15,171 nt of DNA from Acidisphaera sp035272265 (GTDB lineage Bacteria > Pseudomonadota > Alphaproteobacteria > Acetobacterales > Acetobacteraceae). Of this stretch, positions 6,253 through 13,285 are shown in pieces (position 1 is the first letter of the stretch; each line of letters begins with the position of its first letter). The position numbers and the translations under genes are program-made. The notes below the pieces were generated by a model, which was not told the DNA's origin, searched no databases, and was given only the letters and a program-made list of their open reading frames with translations. Location: the NCBI GenBank assembly GCA_035272265.1, contig DATEQV010000187.1:1-15171 (forward strand). The letters are read 5' to 3'.

Positions 6253-7650
6253 ATGCGCTACATCTCGACCCGCGGCCAAGCGCCGGTCCGCGACTTCGCC
6301 GGCGTGCTGCTCGCGGGCCTCGCCGAGGACGGCGGCCTGTATGTGCCGGACGCCTGGCCGCGCTTCGTGGCGGCGGACTGGCGGGCGATGCGCGGCCTCC
6401 CCTACCCCGAGCTGGCGGCCCGCGTCCTGGCGCCGTTCGTCGCGCCGTCGCTCGATCACGAAACGATCCTGCGCCTGTGCCGCGACGCCTATGCCGGCTT
6501 CCGCCATCCGGCCATCGCACCGCTGATCCAGCTCGACACCAACCTGTTCGTCCAGGAGCTGTTCCACGGCCCGACGCTGGCGTTCAAGGACATGGCGATG
6601 CAGCTGCTCGGCCGGATGTTCGACCACGTGCTGGCCGCGCAAGGCGGACGGGTGACGATCGTCGGCGCGACATCCGGCGACACCGGCTCGGCCGCGATCG
6701 CCGCCTTCGCCGGCAGCGAGCGCATCGACATCGCCATCCTGCACCCGCGGGGACGGACCAGCGAGGTACAGCGCCGGCAGATGACGACGGTGAAGGCGCC
6801 GAACGTGCTGAACATCGCGATCGACGGCACGTTCGACGACTGCCAGGACCTCGTGAAGGCGATGTTCGCCGACGCGGCGTTCCGCGACGAGCTGCACCTC
6901 TCGGCGGTCAACTCGATCAACTGGGCGCGCATCGCCGCACAGATCCCGTACTACTGCGCGGCGGCGCTGACGCTGGGCGCGCCGGACCGCGAGGTGTCGT
7001 TCGCGGTGCCGACCGGCAATTTCGGCAACGTGCTCGCCGCCTGGGTGGCGCGGCGGATCGGCCTGCCGCTCGCGCGCCTGACCGTCGCTTCCAACCGCAA
7101 CGACATCCTGTTCCGCTTTCTCGAGGCGAACGACATGACCGTGCGCGCGGTCGAGCCGTCGTACTCGCCGAGCATGGACATCCAGGTCAGCTCCAATTTC
7201 GAGCGGCTGCTGTTCGAGCTGCTCAACCGCGACCCCGTGGCGACGGCGGCGGCGGTGCGCGACTTCCGCGCGACCGGCCGGATGCCGGTGAGCGAAGCGG
7301 CGTGGCACCGCGCGCGCGAGACGTTCCGCGGCTTCCGGCTCGACGATGCGGGCACCGCGCAGGAGATGCGGGCGACCTACCAGGCGGCCGGATACCTCGC
7401 CGATCCGCATACCGCGATCGGGCTCGCGGCCGCGCGCGCGCTGCCGTGCGGCCACACGCCCGCAGTGGTCGCCGGCACGGCGCATCCGGCGAAGTTCCCC
7501 GACACGGTCGAGAGGGCGACCGGCGTGCGGCCCGCGCTGCCGCCGCAACTGGGCGACCTGTTCGGGCGCGAGGAGCACTACCTGGAGATGCCGAACGATC
7601 TCCGCGAAGTGCAGACGGCGGTCGCATCGCTGGCCGGTGGCACGCGCTGA
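6253..7650 (+). CDS. thrC: Threonine synthase
   Basis: PLP enzyme converting O-phosphohomoserine to threonine and phosphate, the last step of threonine synthesis, in the cytoplasm. The protein has 465 residues, as expected for the longer proteobacterial/fungal-type form. The N-terminus (MRYISTRGQAPVRDFAGVLLAGLAEDGGL) is characteristic. The PLP lysine is K112 in HGPTLAFKDMAMQ. The phosphate-binding region shows GATSGDTGSAA, followed by HPRGRTSEVQRRQM, NSINWARIAAQIPYY and PTGNFGNVLAAW. The start is the ATG at 6253; its GGAG ribosome site is buried in a perfect hairpin. In many alphaproteobacteria thrC follows the ctaE-DUF983-SURF1 group and precedes an M16 peptidase; that order is kept here, with the M32 gene, two lipoproteins and a small secreted protein interposed. 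Confidence 0.97.
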   Translation: MRYISTRGQAPVRDFAGVLLAGLAEDGGLYVPDAWPRFVAADWRAMRGLPYPELAARVLAPFVAPSLDHETILRLCRDAYAGFRHPAIAPLIQLDTNLFVQELFHGPTLAFKDMAMQLLGRMFDHVLAAQGGRVTIVGATSGDTGSAAIAAFAGSERIDIAILHPRGRTSEVQRRQMTTVKAPNVLNIAIDGTFDDCQDLVKAMFADAAFRDELHLSAVNSINWARIAAQIPYYCAAALTLGAPDREVSFAVPTGNFGNVLAAWVARRIGLPLARLTVASNRNDILFRFLEANDMTVRAVEPSYSPSMDIQVSSNFERLLFELLNRDPVATAAAVRDFRATGRMPVSEAAWHRARETFRGFRLDDAGTAQEMRATYQAAGYLADPHTAIGLAAARALPCGHTPAVVAGTAHPAKFPDTVERATGVRPALPPQLGDLFGREEHYLEMPNDLREVQTAVASLAGGTR

Positions 7651-7837
7651 GGGCGACGTCGGAGACGGTGTCGTTCCGCTGACGTTCCGGCTTCGCCTGC
7701 CCGCCCCTGCGCGGAATGGGAAACCGGCTTGCACGCGATGAGACGACACGGCCGGTGCGATGAGGGAATAACGGCGCGACGCCGATCCCGGCACCACCTC
7801 GCACGTCCCGCGTGCGCTCACTCGGAAGAAGACCGAC

Positions 7838-8095
7838 ATGCCGTACGCTCGACAGGGTATTGTCCTCACCGCCATGCTCCTGGCGCTGGCCAGCGGCGCA
7901 CATGCGCAGGCCAGCGGCCCGGGGCAGCCGACAGGTCCCGCCGGGCCGGTTCCGATCGACTCGTCCGCCGTCACGCCGGCGCCCTGCGGCTCGACCGATC
8001 CGACCGTCGGCGTGATCAAGGCCGGCGTCTTTGTCACCGAGCAGGGGGCGGGGCAGACCACCCACAGTCCCGACTCCCGGAAACCAGGGGGCTGA
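7838..8095 (+). CDS. Small predicted secreted protein of unknown function
   Basis: An 85-residue product that I do not recognise. Residues 1-23 look like a Sec signal peptide: an N-terminal region with one arginine, a hydrophobic core (IVLTAMLLALA) and an SGAHA cleavage site before QA. The mature part is about 60 residues, low in complexity (PGQPTGPAGPVP), with one cysteine (APCGSTDP). A GGAAG ribosome site (7824-7828) lies nine bases before the ATG, which favours a real gene. A small hairpin at the stop (GGGGCTG 8088-8094 with CAGCCCC 8106-8112) has no T-run. It sits between thrC and the M16 peptidase gene, 187 bases after thrC, a gap in which I see nothing else. The high GC content makes chance frames common, so confidence is moderate. 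Confidence 0.5.
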   Translation: MPYARQGIVLTAMLLALASGAHAQASGPGQPTGPAGPVPIDSSAVTPAPCGSTDPTVGVIKAGVFVTEQGAGQTTHSPDSRKPGG

Positions 8096-8177
8096 GCACC
8101 CGGCACAGCCCCGGCTGAGCCAGGACGAACCACGGGGCACACTGGTCAGGCTGCCGCGGCGTCCATATCTTGAGGCA

Positions 8178-9461
8178 ATGACAGAACCAGAGAACACGGC
8201 GCAGGCCGTGCAGGTTACGCGGTTGCAATCCGGCCTGACCGTGGTGACGGAGCGGATGGACCGCGTCGAGACGGTCTCGCTGGGCGCCTACGTCGCAGCG
8301 GGCACCCGCAACGAGAGCGGGGCGGAGAACGGGGTCTCGCACTTCCTCGAACACATGGCGTTCAAGGGCACCGCGCGCCGCTCGGCCGCGCAGATCGCCG
8401 AGGAGATCGAGGCGGTCGGCGGCCACATGAACGCCTACACCGCGCGCGAGCAGACCGCCTACTACGTCAAGCTGCTGAAGGAAGACCTGGCGCTCGGCGC
8501 CGACATCATCGGCGACATCCTGACCCATTCGGCCTTCGCGCCCGACGAGGTCGAGCGCGAGCGCGGCGTGATCCTGCAGGAGATCGGCCAGGCCAACGAC
8601 ACGCCCGACGACATCATCTTCGACCATTTCCAGGAGACCGCGTACCCGGACCAGCCGATGGGCCGGCCGGTGCTGGGCACCGAGGACCGCATCCGCGCAA
8701 TGCCGCGCGAGACGCTGACCGGCTACATGCACGCGCACTATGCCGCGCCCAACATCGTGGTCGCGGCGGCGGGCAATCTGCAGCACGAGCAGGTGGTGGA
8801 CCTGGTGCAGCGCCACTTCGCCGACCTGCCGGCGGCCGAGGTTCCCTCGGCGCTGCCCGGCAGCTACGGCGGCGGCGACTTCCGCGAGGACCGCGACCTC
8901 GACCAGGTGCACGTCGTGCTCGGCTTCCCGTCGGTCGGCTATTCCGACGAGGACTACTACCCCAGCCTGCTGCTCTCCACGCTGCTGGGCGGCGGGATGT
9001 CGTCGCGGCTGTTCCAGGAAGTGCGGGAGAAGCGCGGGCTGGTCTATTCGGTGTATTCGTTCACCGCGCCGTACGTGGACGGCGGCCTGTTCGGCATCTA
9101 CGCCGGCACCGGCGAGGACGAGGTGGCGGAGCTGGTGCCGGTGACGATCGAGGAGCTGCGCAAGGTGCAGCGCGACGTCAGCCCCGAGGAGATGGCGCGG
9201 GCCAAGGCGCAGGTGAAGTCCTCGCTGCTGATGTCGCTGGAAAGCACCGGCAGCCGCTGCGAGCAGCTCGCGCGGCAGTTGCAGGTGTTCGGCCGCATCA
9301 TCCCGACCGCCGAGACGGTGGGCAGGATCAACGCCGTGACCATCGCCGACGTGCAGCGCGCCGCCGCGCGCACCTTCCGCGGCCGCCCGACGATGGCGGC
9401 GATCGGCCCGGGCTCGCGCGTGCTGCCGCTGTCGGACATCGCCGAGCGGCTGGCGGCGTGA
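8178..9461 (+). CDS. M16 family zinc peptidase (mitochondrial processing peptidase-like)
   Basis: Predicted zinc endopeptidase of the pitrilysin family, related to the beta subunit of mitochondrial processing peptidase. The 427-residue protein has the inverted zinc motif HFLEH, with ligands H55 and H59, catalytic base E58 and third ligand E135 in VILQEI. The N-terminal start of the fold (VTRLQSGLTVVTERMDRVETVSLGAYVAAGTRNE) is typical of bacterial homologues. The C-terminal domain includes LLGGGMSSRLFQEVREKRGLVYSVYSF-type residues, where the RxxRGLxYS pattern is a family hallmark. The ATG at 8178 has a TGAGG ribosome site. It follows thrC as in many alphaproteobacteria. The natural substrate of these bacterial proteins is generally unknown. 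A palindromic repeat follows 32 bases after the stop. Confidence 0.95.
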   Translation: MTEPENTAQAVQVTRLQSGLTVVTERMDRVETVSLGAYVAAGTRNESGAENGVSHFLEHMAFKGTARRSAAQIAEEIEAVGGHMNAYTAREQTAYYVKLLKEDLALGADIIGDILTHSAFAPDEVERERGVILQEIGQANDTPDDIIFDHFQETAYPDQPMGRPVLGTEDRIRAMPRETLTGYMHAHYAAPNIVVAAAGNLQHEQVVDLVQRHFADLPAAEVPSALPGSYGGGDFREDRDLDQVHVVLGFPSVGYSDEDYYPSLLLSTLLGGGMSSRLFQEVREKRGLVYSVYSFTAPYVDGGLFGIYAGTGEDEVAELVPVTIEELRKVQRDVSPEEMARAKAQVKSSLLMSLESTGSRCEQLARQLQVFGRIIPTAETVGRINAVTIADVQRAAARTFRGRPTMAAIGPGSRVLPLSDIAERLAA

Positions 9462-9493
9462 CGGCTCGGCTGCGCGTCATCATCGGCCGGCTC

Positions 9494-9589
9494 CGTCATC
9501 GCGAGGCGCGCAGCGCCGTGGCGATCCAGGGCAGCACGGCAGGCGTTTGTCACGCGGCCCTGGATCGCCACGCTTCGCTCACGATGACG
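9494..9589. repeat. 96-bp palindromic intergenic repeat, core copy
   Basis: The stretch begins CGTCATCGCGAG and ends CGATGACG. Inside is a long stem made of GTGGCGATCCAGGGC and its complement around a loop with GGCAGGCGTTTGTCACG. The same core occurs at 11063-11161 and near 11934-12032, where it is nested in a longer 160-bp element. Here the outer ACCAAGT ends are missing. It lies between the M16 and pmbA genes and no protein is called in it. It may act as an mRNA-stabilising or terminating structure; it is a recurring repeat in any case. Confidence 0.8.
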
Positions 9590-9628
9590 TGGTTCGGATA
9601 ACTGCGCCTCAATTTTCAGGACACCCGA

Positions 9629-10957
9629 ATGAACCCGATCGAGATGCTGCACGACCTGATCGCGACCGCGCGCCGCGCCGGCGCGGACGCCGCCGATGCG
9701 GTGCTGATCTCCGGCACCTCGATGTCGGTGCAGCAGCGGCTCGGCAAGACCGAGCAGGTGGACCGCTCCGAAGGCCGCGACCTCGGCCTGCGCGTGTTCG
9801 TCGGCAACCGCAGCGCGATCGTTTCATCGACAACGGTCGACCCCTCGTCGTTCGGCAGGTTCGCCGAGCGCGCGGTGGCGATGGCCAAGGTGGTGCCCGA
9901 GGACCCGTACGCCGGGCTGGCCGAGGAGACGCAGGCGGCGGATACATCCGTGCTCGACCTCGCCGATCCCGACGAGCCGACGACCGAGACGCTGATGGCA
10001 CGCGCCGCGACGGCCGAAGAGGCGGCGCTGGCGGTGGCCGGCATCACCAACACCGAGGGCTCGGAGTCCGGCTTCTCGCGCATACAGGCGACGCTCGCGA
10101 CCTCGGCCGGCTTCGCCGCCACCCAGCAGCGCACGACGCATTCGGTGTCCGCCACCGCGCTCGCCGGCACCGGCACGGGCATGCAGCGCGACTACGACTA
10201 CCATACGGCGGCGCACCTGTCGGACCTCGACGATGCGGCGAAGATCGGCCACAGCGCCGCCGAGCGCGCGCTGGCGCGGCTCAACCCGGCGCGGCCGAAG
10301 ACGGCGAAGGTGCCGGTGGTGTTCGACCCGCGCGTGGCGACGACGCTGCTCGGCCATCTGGTCGGCGCGGTAAACGGTGCCGCGGTCACGCGCGGCACGA
10401 CGTTCCTGAAGGACAAGCTCGGCCAGCGCGTGCTGGCGGAGGGCGTGTCCGTGCACGACGATCCGCATCGCAAACGTGGCCTGCGCAGCCGCCTGTACGA
10501 CGCCGAGGGTGTCGCCACCGCGCCGCACGCGGTGATCGACGACGGCGTGCTGACGATGTGGTTCCTGGACACGCGCTCGGCCAAGCAGCTCGGCATGAAG
10601 ACCACGGGGCACGCGGTGCGCGGCACCGGCTCGCCGCCCTCGCCCTCGCCGAGCAACCTCTATCTGTCGGCGGGCAAGCTGACGCCGGCCGAGCTGATGG
10701 CCGACATCAAGTACGGGCTGTACGTGACCGAGTTGATCGGCATGGGCATCAACAGCGTCACGGGCGACTACAGCCGCGGTGCGGCGGGCTTCCTGATCCG
10801 CGACGGCGCGCTCGCCGAGGCGGTGGCCGAGATCACGATTGCCGGCAACCTCAAGGACATGTTCCTGACGCTGACGCCGGCCAACGACCTGATCTTCCGC
10901 CGCGGCACCGACAGCCCGACGGTGCGGATCGAGGGGCTGACGATGGCGGGGGCCTAG
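9629..10957 (+). CDS. pmbA: TldD/PmbA family protein, PmbA (TldE) subunit
   Basis: PmbA/TldE forms a heterodimeric zinc protease with TldD that trims peptides such as microcin B17 precursor in Escherichia coli and degrades some unfolded peptides. The 442-residue protein is full length. Family signatures are LGLRVFVGNRSAIVSST near residue 52, TRGTTFLKDKLGQRV, the DGVLTMWFLDTRSAKQLG block, GMGINSVTGDYSRGAAGF and the C-terminal IAGNLKDMFL. No HExxxH motif is present, as expected for TldE, which lacks the catalytic zinc site carried by TldD. No tldD partner is in the window, which is common because the two are often unlinked. The ATG at 9629 has a CAGGA-type ribosome site. It begins 39 bases after a palindromic repeat. 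Confidence 0.94.
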   Translation: MNPIEMLHDLIATARRAGADAADAVLISGTSMSVQQRLGKTEQVDRSEGRDLGLRVFVGNRSAIVSSTTVDPSSFGRFAERAVAMAKVVPEDPYAGLAEETQAADTSVLDLADPDEPTTETLMARAATAEEAALAVAGITNTEGSESGFSRIQATLATSAGFAATQQRTTHSVSATALAGTGTGMQRDYDYHTAAHLSDLDDAAKIGHSAAERALARLNPARPKTAKVPVVFDPRVATTLLGHLVGAVNGAAVTRGTTFLKDKLGQRVLAEGVSVHDDPHRKRGLRSRLYDAEGVATAPHAVIDDGVLTMWFLDTRSAKQLGMKTTGHAVRGTGSPPSPSPSNLYLSAGKLTPAELMADIKYGLYVTELIGMGINSVTGDYSRGAAGFLIRDGALAEAVAEITIAGNLKDMFLTLTPANDLIFRRGTDSPTVRIEGLTMAGA

Positions 10958-10997
10958 CCGGCGCAATTAGCCTCGCCGCGATCGCATTTTTCTTCCT

Positions 10998-11027
10998 CGT
11001 CATGGTCCGCGCAGGCGGACCATGACG
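10998..11027 (+). terminator. Perfect 13-bp hairpin after pmbA, possible terminator
   Basis: Positions 10998-11010 (CGTCATGGTCCGC) pair fully with 11015-11027 around the four-base loop GCAG, starting 40 bases past the pmbA stop. There is no T-run downstream, so this is not a canonical intrinsic terminator. It may end or protect the pmbA transcript, or be another small palindromic repeat. Confidence 0.4.
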
Positions 11028-11033
11028 GCCTAA

Positions 11034-11193
11034 TACCAAGTCCGCGAGATTACGACTCACCTCGTCATCGCGAGCCGCCGCTTGGCGGCGTGGCGATCCA
11101 GGGCCGCGCGGCAGGCGTTTGTCACGCGGCCCTGGATCGCCACGCTTCGCTCGCGATGACGAGTGAATGGGTTCGGGTCATCAGAACTTGGTA
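11034..11193. mobile_element. 160-bp palindromic MITE-like element, copy 1, flanked by TAA
   Basis: The outer ends are TACCAAGT (11034-11041) and ACTTGGTA (11186-11193). TAA precedes (11031-11033) and follows (11194-11196), a likely 3-bp target duplication. Inside are inverted arms CGTCATCGCGAG (11063-11074) and its complement (11150-11161), then a perfect 21-bp stem (11088-11108 with 11125-11145) around a 16-base loop. No transposase is encoded. It matches the element at 11905-12064 in length and almost base for base in the core. Mobilisation by a transposase elsewhere in the genome is inferred. Confidence 0.8.
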
Positions 11194-11322
11194 TAAGGGG
11201 AGCGCGTTGAGGCCGACAACGGTCGGGCCCACACGCGAGATGGACAGAAGCACTGTCGATTTGGTAACATACCGTATGACGCACTGGACGACCCGCACGA
11301 CGCTGTCGACAGGGCAGACCTG

Positions 11323-11904
11323 ATGCTGCGCAGCTTCTTCGCCCATGGCAGCAACGCCATGCTGGTGGTGCTCTGCGCGGCGTGCTTCGTCCTGCCGGTG
11401 CACCTGTGGTTCGTGCTGGCCGGCGGGCTGCTGTTCTACCTGACCGAGTACGGCACGCACCGGTTCCTGTTTCATGCGCGGCCGTCGCGCTGGGCGTGGC
11501 TGCGCGCGCTGCAGCACCGCATGCACTACGACCACCACGTCGAGCCGAACCGTCTCGATCTGCTGTTCCTGCCGGCCTGGTACGTGGTGCCGAATCTCGT
11601 CATCACCGGCGGCATCGCGTATGCGGTGCTGGGCGATGCGGGCAGCACCACGTCGCTGCTGCTGGGTGCGATGCTGGCGACGCTGCACTACGAATGGGTG
11701 CACTACATCGCCCACATCCCGTACCGGCCGCACACGGCGTTCGGGCGCTGGCAGAAGAAGTATCATCTGCGCCACCATTTCCAGAACGAGCGCCTGTGGT
11801 ACGGCGTCAGCAATCCGCTGACCGACCTGATCGCCGGCACCTGGAAGGACCGCGAGAGCGCCGGCCGCAGCGCGACGACGCGCGTGCTCTATCCGGACAA
11901 CTGA
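11323..11904 (+). CDS. Fatty acid hydroxylase/sterol desaturase family membrane protein
   Basis: A 193-residue integral membrane protein with the histidine clusters of the di-iron fatty acid hydroxylase superfamily, which introduces hydroxyl groups or double bonds into lipids. Histidine boxes in order are HRFLFH (H46, H51), HRMHYDHH (H65, H68, H71, H72), HYEWVHYIAH (H122, H127, H131) and YHLRHH (H148, H151, H152). Hydrophobic helices lie at about 12-40 and 80-118. The natural substrate is unknown: carotenoid, sterol-like or fatty acyl hydroxylation are all possible. The ATG at 11323 has an AGGG site eight bases ahead. The gene is bracketed by two nearly identical 160-bp elements, and its TGA stop is the target-duplication triplet of the second. 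It converges on the minus-strand oxidoreductase gene. Confidence 0.9.
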   Translation: MLRSFFAHGSNAMLVVLCAACFVLPVHLWFVLAGGLLFYLTEYGTHRFLFHARPSRWAWLRALQHRMHYDHHVEPNRLDLLFLPAWYVVPNLVITGGIAYAVLGDAGSTTSLLLGAMLATLHYEWVHYIAHIPYRPHTAFGRWQKKYHLRHHFQNERLWYGVSNPLTDLIAGTWKDRESAGRSATTRVLYPDN

Positions 11905-12064
11905 AACCAAGTCTGAGAGAGTACGACTCACCTCGTCATCGCGAGCCGCCGCTTGGCGGCGTGGCGATCCAGGGCCGCGCGGCAGGCGTTTGTCACGCGG
12001 CCCTGGATCGCCACGCTTCGCTCGCGATGACGAGTGAATGGGCTCCGGTCATCAGGACTTGGTA
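11905..12064. mobile_element. 160-bp palindromic MITE-like element, copy 2, flanked by TGA
   Basis: The ends are AACCAAGT and ACTTGGTA, with TGA immediately before (11902-11904) and after (12065-12067). Length equals that of the copy at 11034-11193. The region from CGTCATC through GAATGGG is identical to that copy; a few bases differ in the outer arms. The left TGA is the stop codon of the hydroxylase gene. Taking out the element and one TGA would leave the two convergent stop codons only four bases apart, as TGACCGGTCA. The element therefore now separates two tightly convergent genes and may serve as a bidirectional terminator or insulator, which is inference. Confidence 0.8.
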
Positions 12065-12071
12065 TGACCGG

Positions 12072-13241
12072 TCACAGCCGCACCCGCCGCCCCTCCTCCG
12101 CCGCCTGATACGCGGCGTAGTGCACGCGGATGGCGTCGTAGGCCAGGTCGAGCCCCGCAAGCGGCTCGCGTCCGAAGGCGACGCACTCGATGAAGTCCTG
12201 CATCTCGGCGACGTAGCCACGCGCGTATTCCTCGTCGGCGCTGATGAATTGCCAGCCGGTCTTCCGGTCGATCTTCTCGGTGATGTACACGTCGCGCAGC
12301 TTGGCTTCGTCGGTCTGGTAGCCGACCACGGTGGTGTTCGGCGTGATGTTGGCGAACAGCGCGCCGCCGGTGGTGTAGGTCTCCACCAGGTTGCGCACGC
12401 CGCCGAGCACCATGTCGCCGGCGAAGATGGTGGCCTTGGTGTTGTCGGTGAACGTCAGGCTCATCACGCCCCAGTCCTCGACATCGACGGGGTTCGCCTG
12501 GATGTAGGCGCGCTCGTCCGGCTTCAGGCCGGGCGTCAACCGACCGACATCGCAGACGACCTCGGCGACACCGATGCGTTCGCCTCTCGCGGCGGCTTCG
12601 ACCTGCTTGAGATACAGCGCGGCGGCGAGCGGGTGGCAGCCCTGGCGGTTCAGCGCGCCGCCGCCGCTCATCGCCCACTGCGCCGCGTGCGCGGCGTGCG
12701 AGCCGCTGTGGCTCTCCTCGGCCTTGATGAACAGCACCTTGTCGCCGGTGGCGCGCAGGATCTCCGCCGTCTTGGTCACGGCCGGCGCATAGACCCAGTC
12801 CTCGGCGTAGCAGAACAGCTTGCCGCTCGCACGGATGGCGGCGCATGTGGCGTCCATCTCCGTCAGCACGCGCTCGCGCATCACCGACTTCGGCACCTGC
12901 GTGCCGATCGGCTCGCCGTCACCCGGCTGGCCGAAATAGCCGGTGAACGGCTTCTCGCAGATCAGGTGCTTGCCCGCGCGCATGCAGCCGACGATCATCT
13001 CCGAATGCACCGACGGCGGCGTGCAGATGTCGATGACGTCGATCGCGTCGTCGTGGAGCAGCGCACGCCAGTCGTGCAAGGCGTGCGGAATGCCGAAGCG
13101 CTGCGCGAACCGCTCCGCCCCGTCCCCGCGCGACACCGCCGCGCGCACGTCCACCTCGACGCCAAACACGCGCCGGAAGGCATGCATGTGCAGCTCGGCA
13201 ACGAAGCCGGTGCCGATGATGCCGACGGTGACCTTCTTCAC
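12072..13241 (-). CDS. Gfo/Idh/MocA family NAD(P)-dependent oxidoreductase
   Basis: Predicted cytoplasmic dehydrogenase acting on a sugar, inositol or related polyol; the substrate is not evident. The 389-residue protein starts with a Rossmann fold (VGIIGTGFVAE, glycines at 7, 10 and 12), followed by VIDICTPPSVHSEM and the EKP motif with catalytic-type K97. About 25 extra residues (GYFGQPGDGEPIG and onwards) follow EKP before the usual helix. The C-terminal substrate domain contains ESHSGSHAAHAAQW and GGGALNRQGCHPL, the latter matching the family's catalytic-histidine region. The start is a GTG preceded by a perfect AGGAGG (13248-13253) with a six-base spacer. It lies 44 bases downstream of the DyP peroxidase gene on the same strand and is probably co-transcribed, although a functional link is not clear. 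There is no signal peptide. Confidence 0.93.
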   Translation of the reverse strand: MKKVTVGIIGTGFVAELHMHAFRRVFGVEVDVRAAVSRGDGAERFAQRFGIPHALHDWRALLHDDAIDVIDICTPPSVHSEMIVGCMRAGKHLICEKPFTGYFGQPGDGEPIGTQVPKSVMRERVLTEMDATCAAIRASGKLFCYAEDWVYAPAVTKTAEILRATGDKVLFIKAEESHSGSHAAHAAQWAMSGGGALNRQGCHPLAAALYLKQVEAAARGERIGVAEVVCDVGRLTPGLKPDERAYIQANPVDVEDWGVMSLTFTDNTKATIFAGDMVLGGVRNLVETYTTGGALFANITPNTTVVGYQTDEAKLRDVYITEKIDRKTGWQFISADEEYARGYVAEMQDFIECVAFGREPLAGLDLAYDAIRVHYAAYQAAEEGRRVRL

Positions 13242-13247
13242 GTCGCC

Positions 13248-13253
13248 CCTCCT
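13248..13253 (-). promoter_or_regulatory. Consensus ribosome binding site that fixes a GTG start
   Basis: Read on the minus strand this is AGGAGG, six bases before the GTG at 13241-13239. It is the best ribosome site in the window and decides the start of the oxidoreductase, which has no ATG at its Rossmann-fold N-terminus. Confidence 0.8.
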
Positions 13254-13285
13254 TCGTCATCGCGCATGGAAGGAGCGTAGGAGCG

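Larger units (their letters stand above)
10958..11322. other. 365-base non-coding gap between pmbA and the hydroxylase gene
   Basis: In order the gap holds a 13-bp hairpin (10998-11027), a 160-bp inverted-repeat element (11034-11193) and about 126 bases leading to the hydroxylase start. In that last part a small palindrome, CATAC-C-GTATG (11268-11278), sits in the only AT-richer spot and could be part of a promoter or operator; this is weak. Open frames in the repeat (for example 11090-11323) come from its palindrome and are not called. Confidence 0.6.

Noticed and set aside
7755..7837. GAGGGAATAA sequence as an ECF sigma promoter before the small secreted protein
   Set aside because: The GGAAT-like box is present, but no matching second box lies at the required distance, so it cannot be supported.
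6157..8142. 661-codon minus-strand open frame opposite thrC
   Set aside because: It is antisense to a complete threonine synthase with all motifs. Its product is arginine/histidine-rich without a domain, a normal effect of GC-rich codons on the opposite strand.
11090..11323. 77-codon frame starting in the 160-bp element
   Set aside because: The first part is translation of the palindromic repeat and recurs at the other copy; such frames are often annotated as hypothetical proteins without basis.
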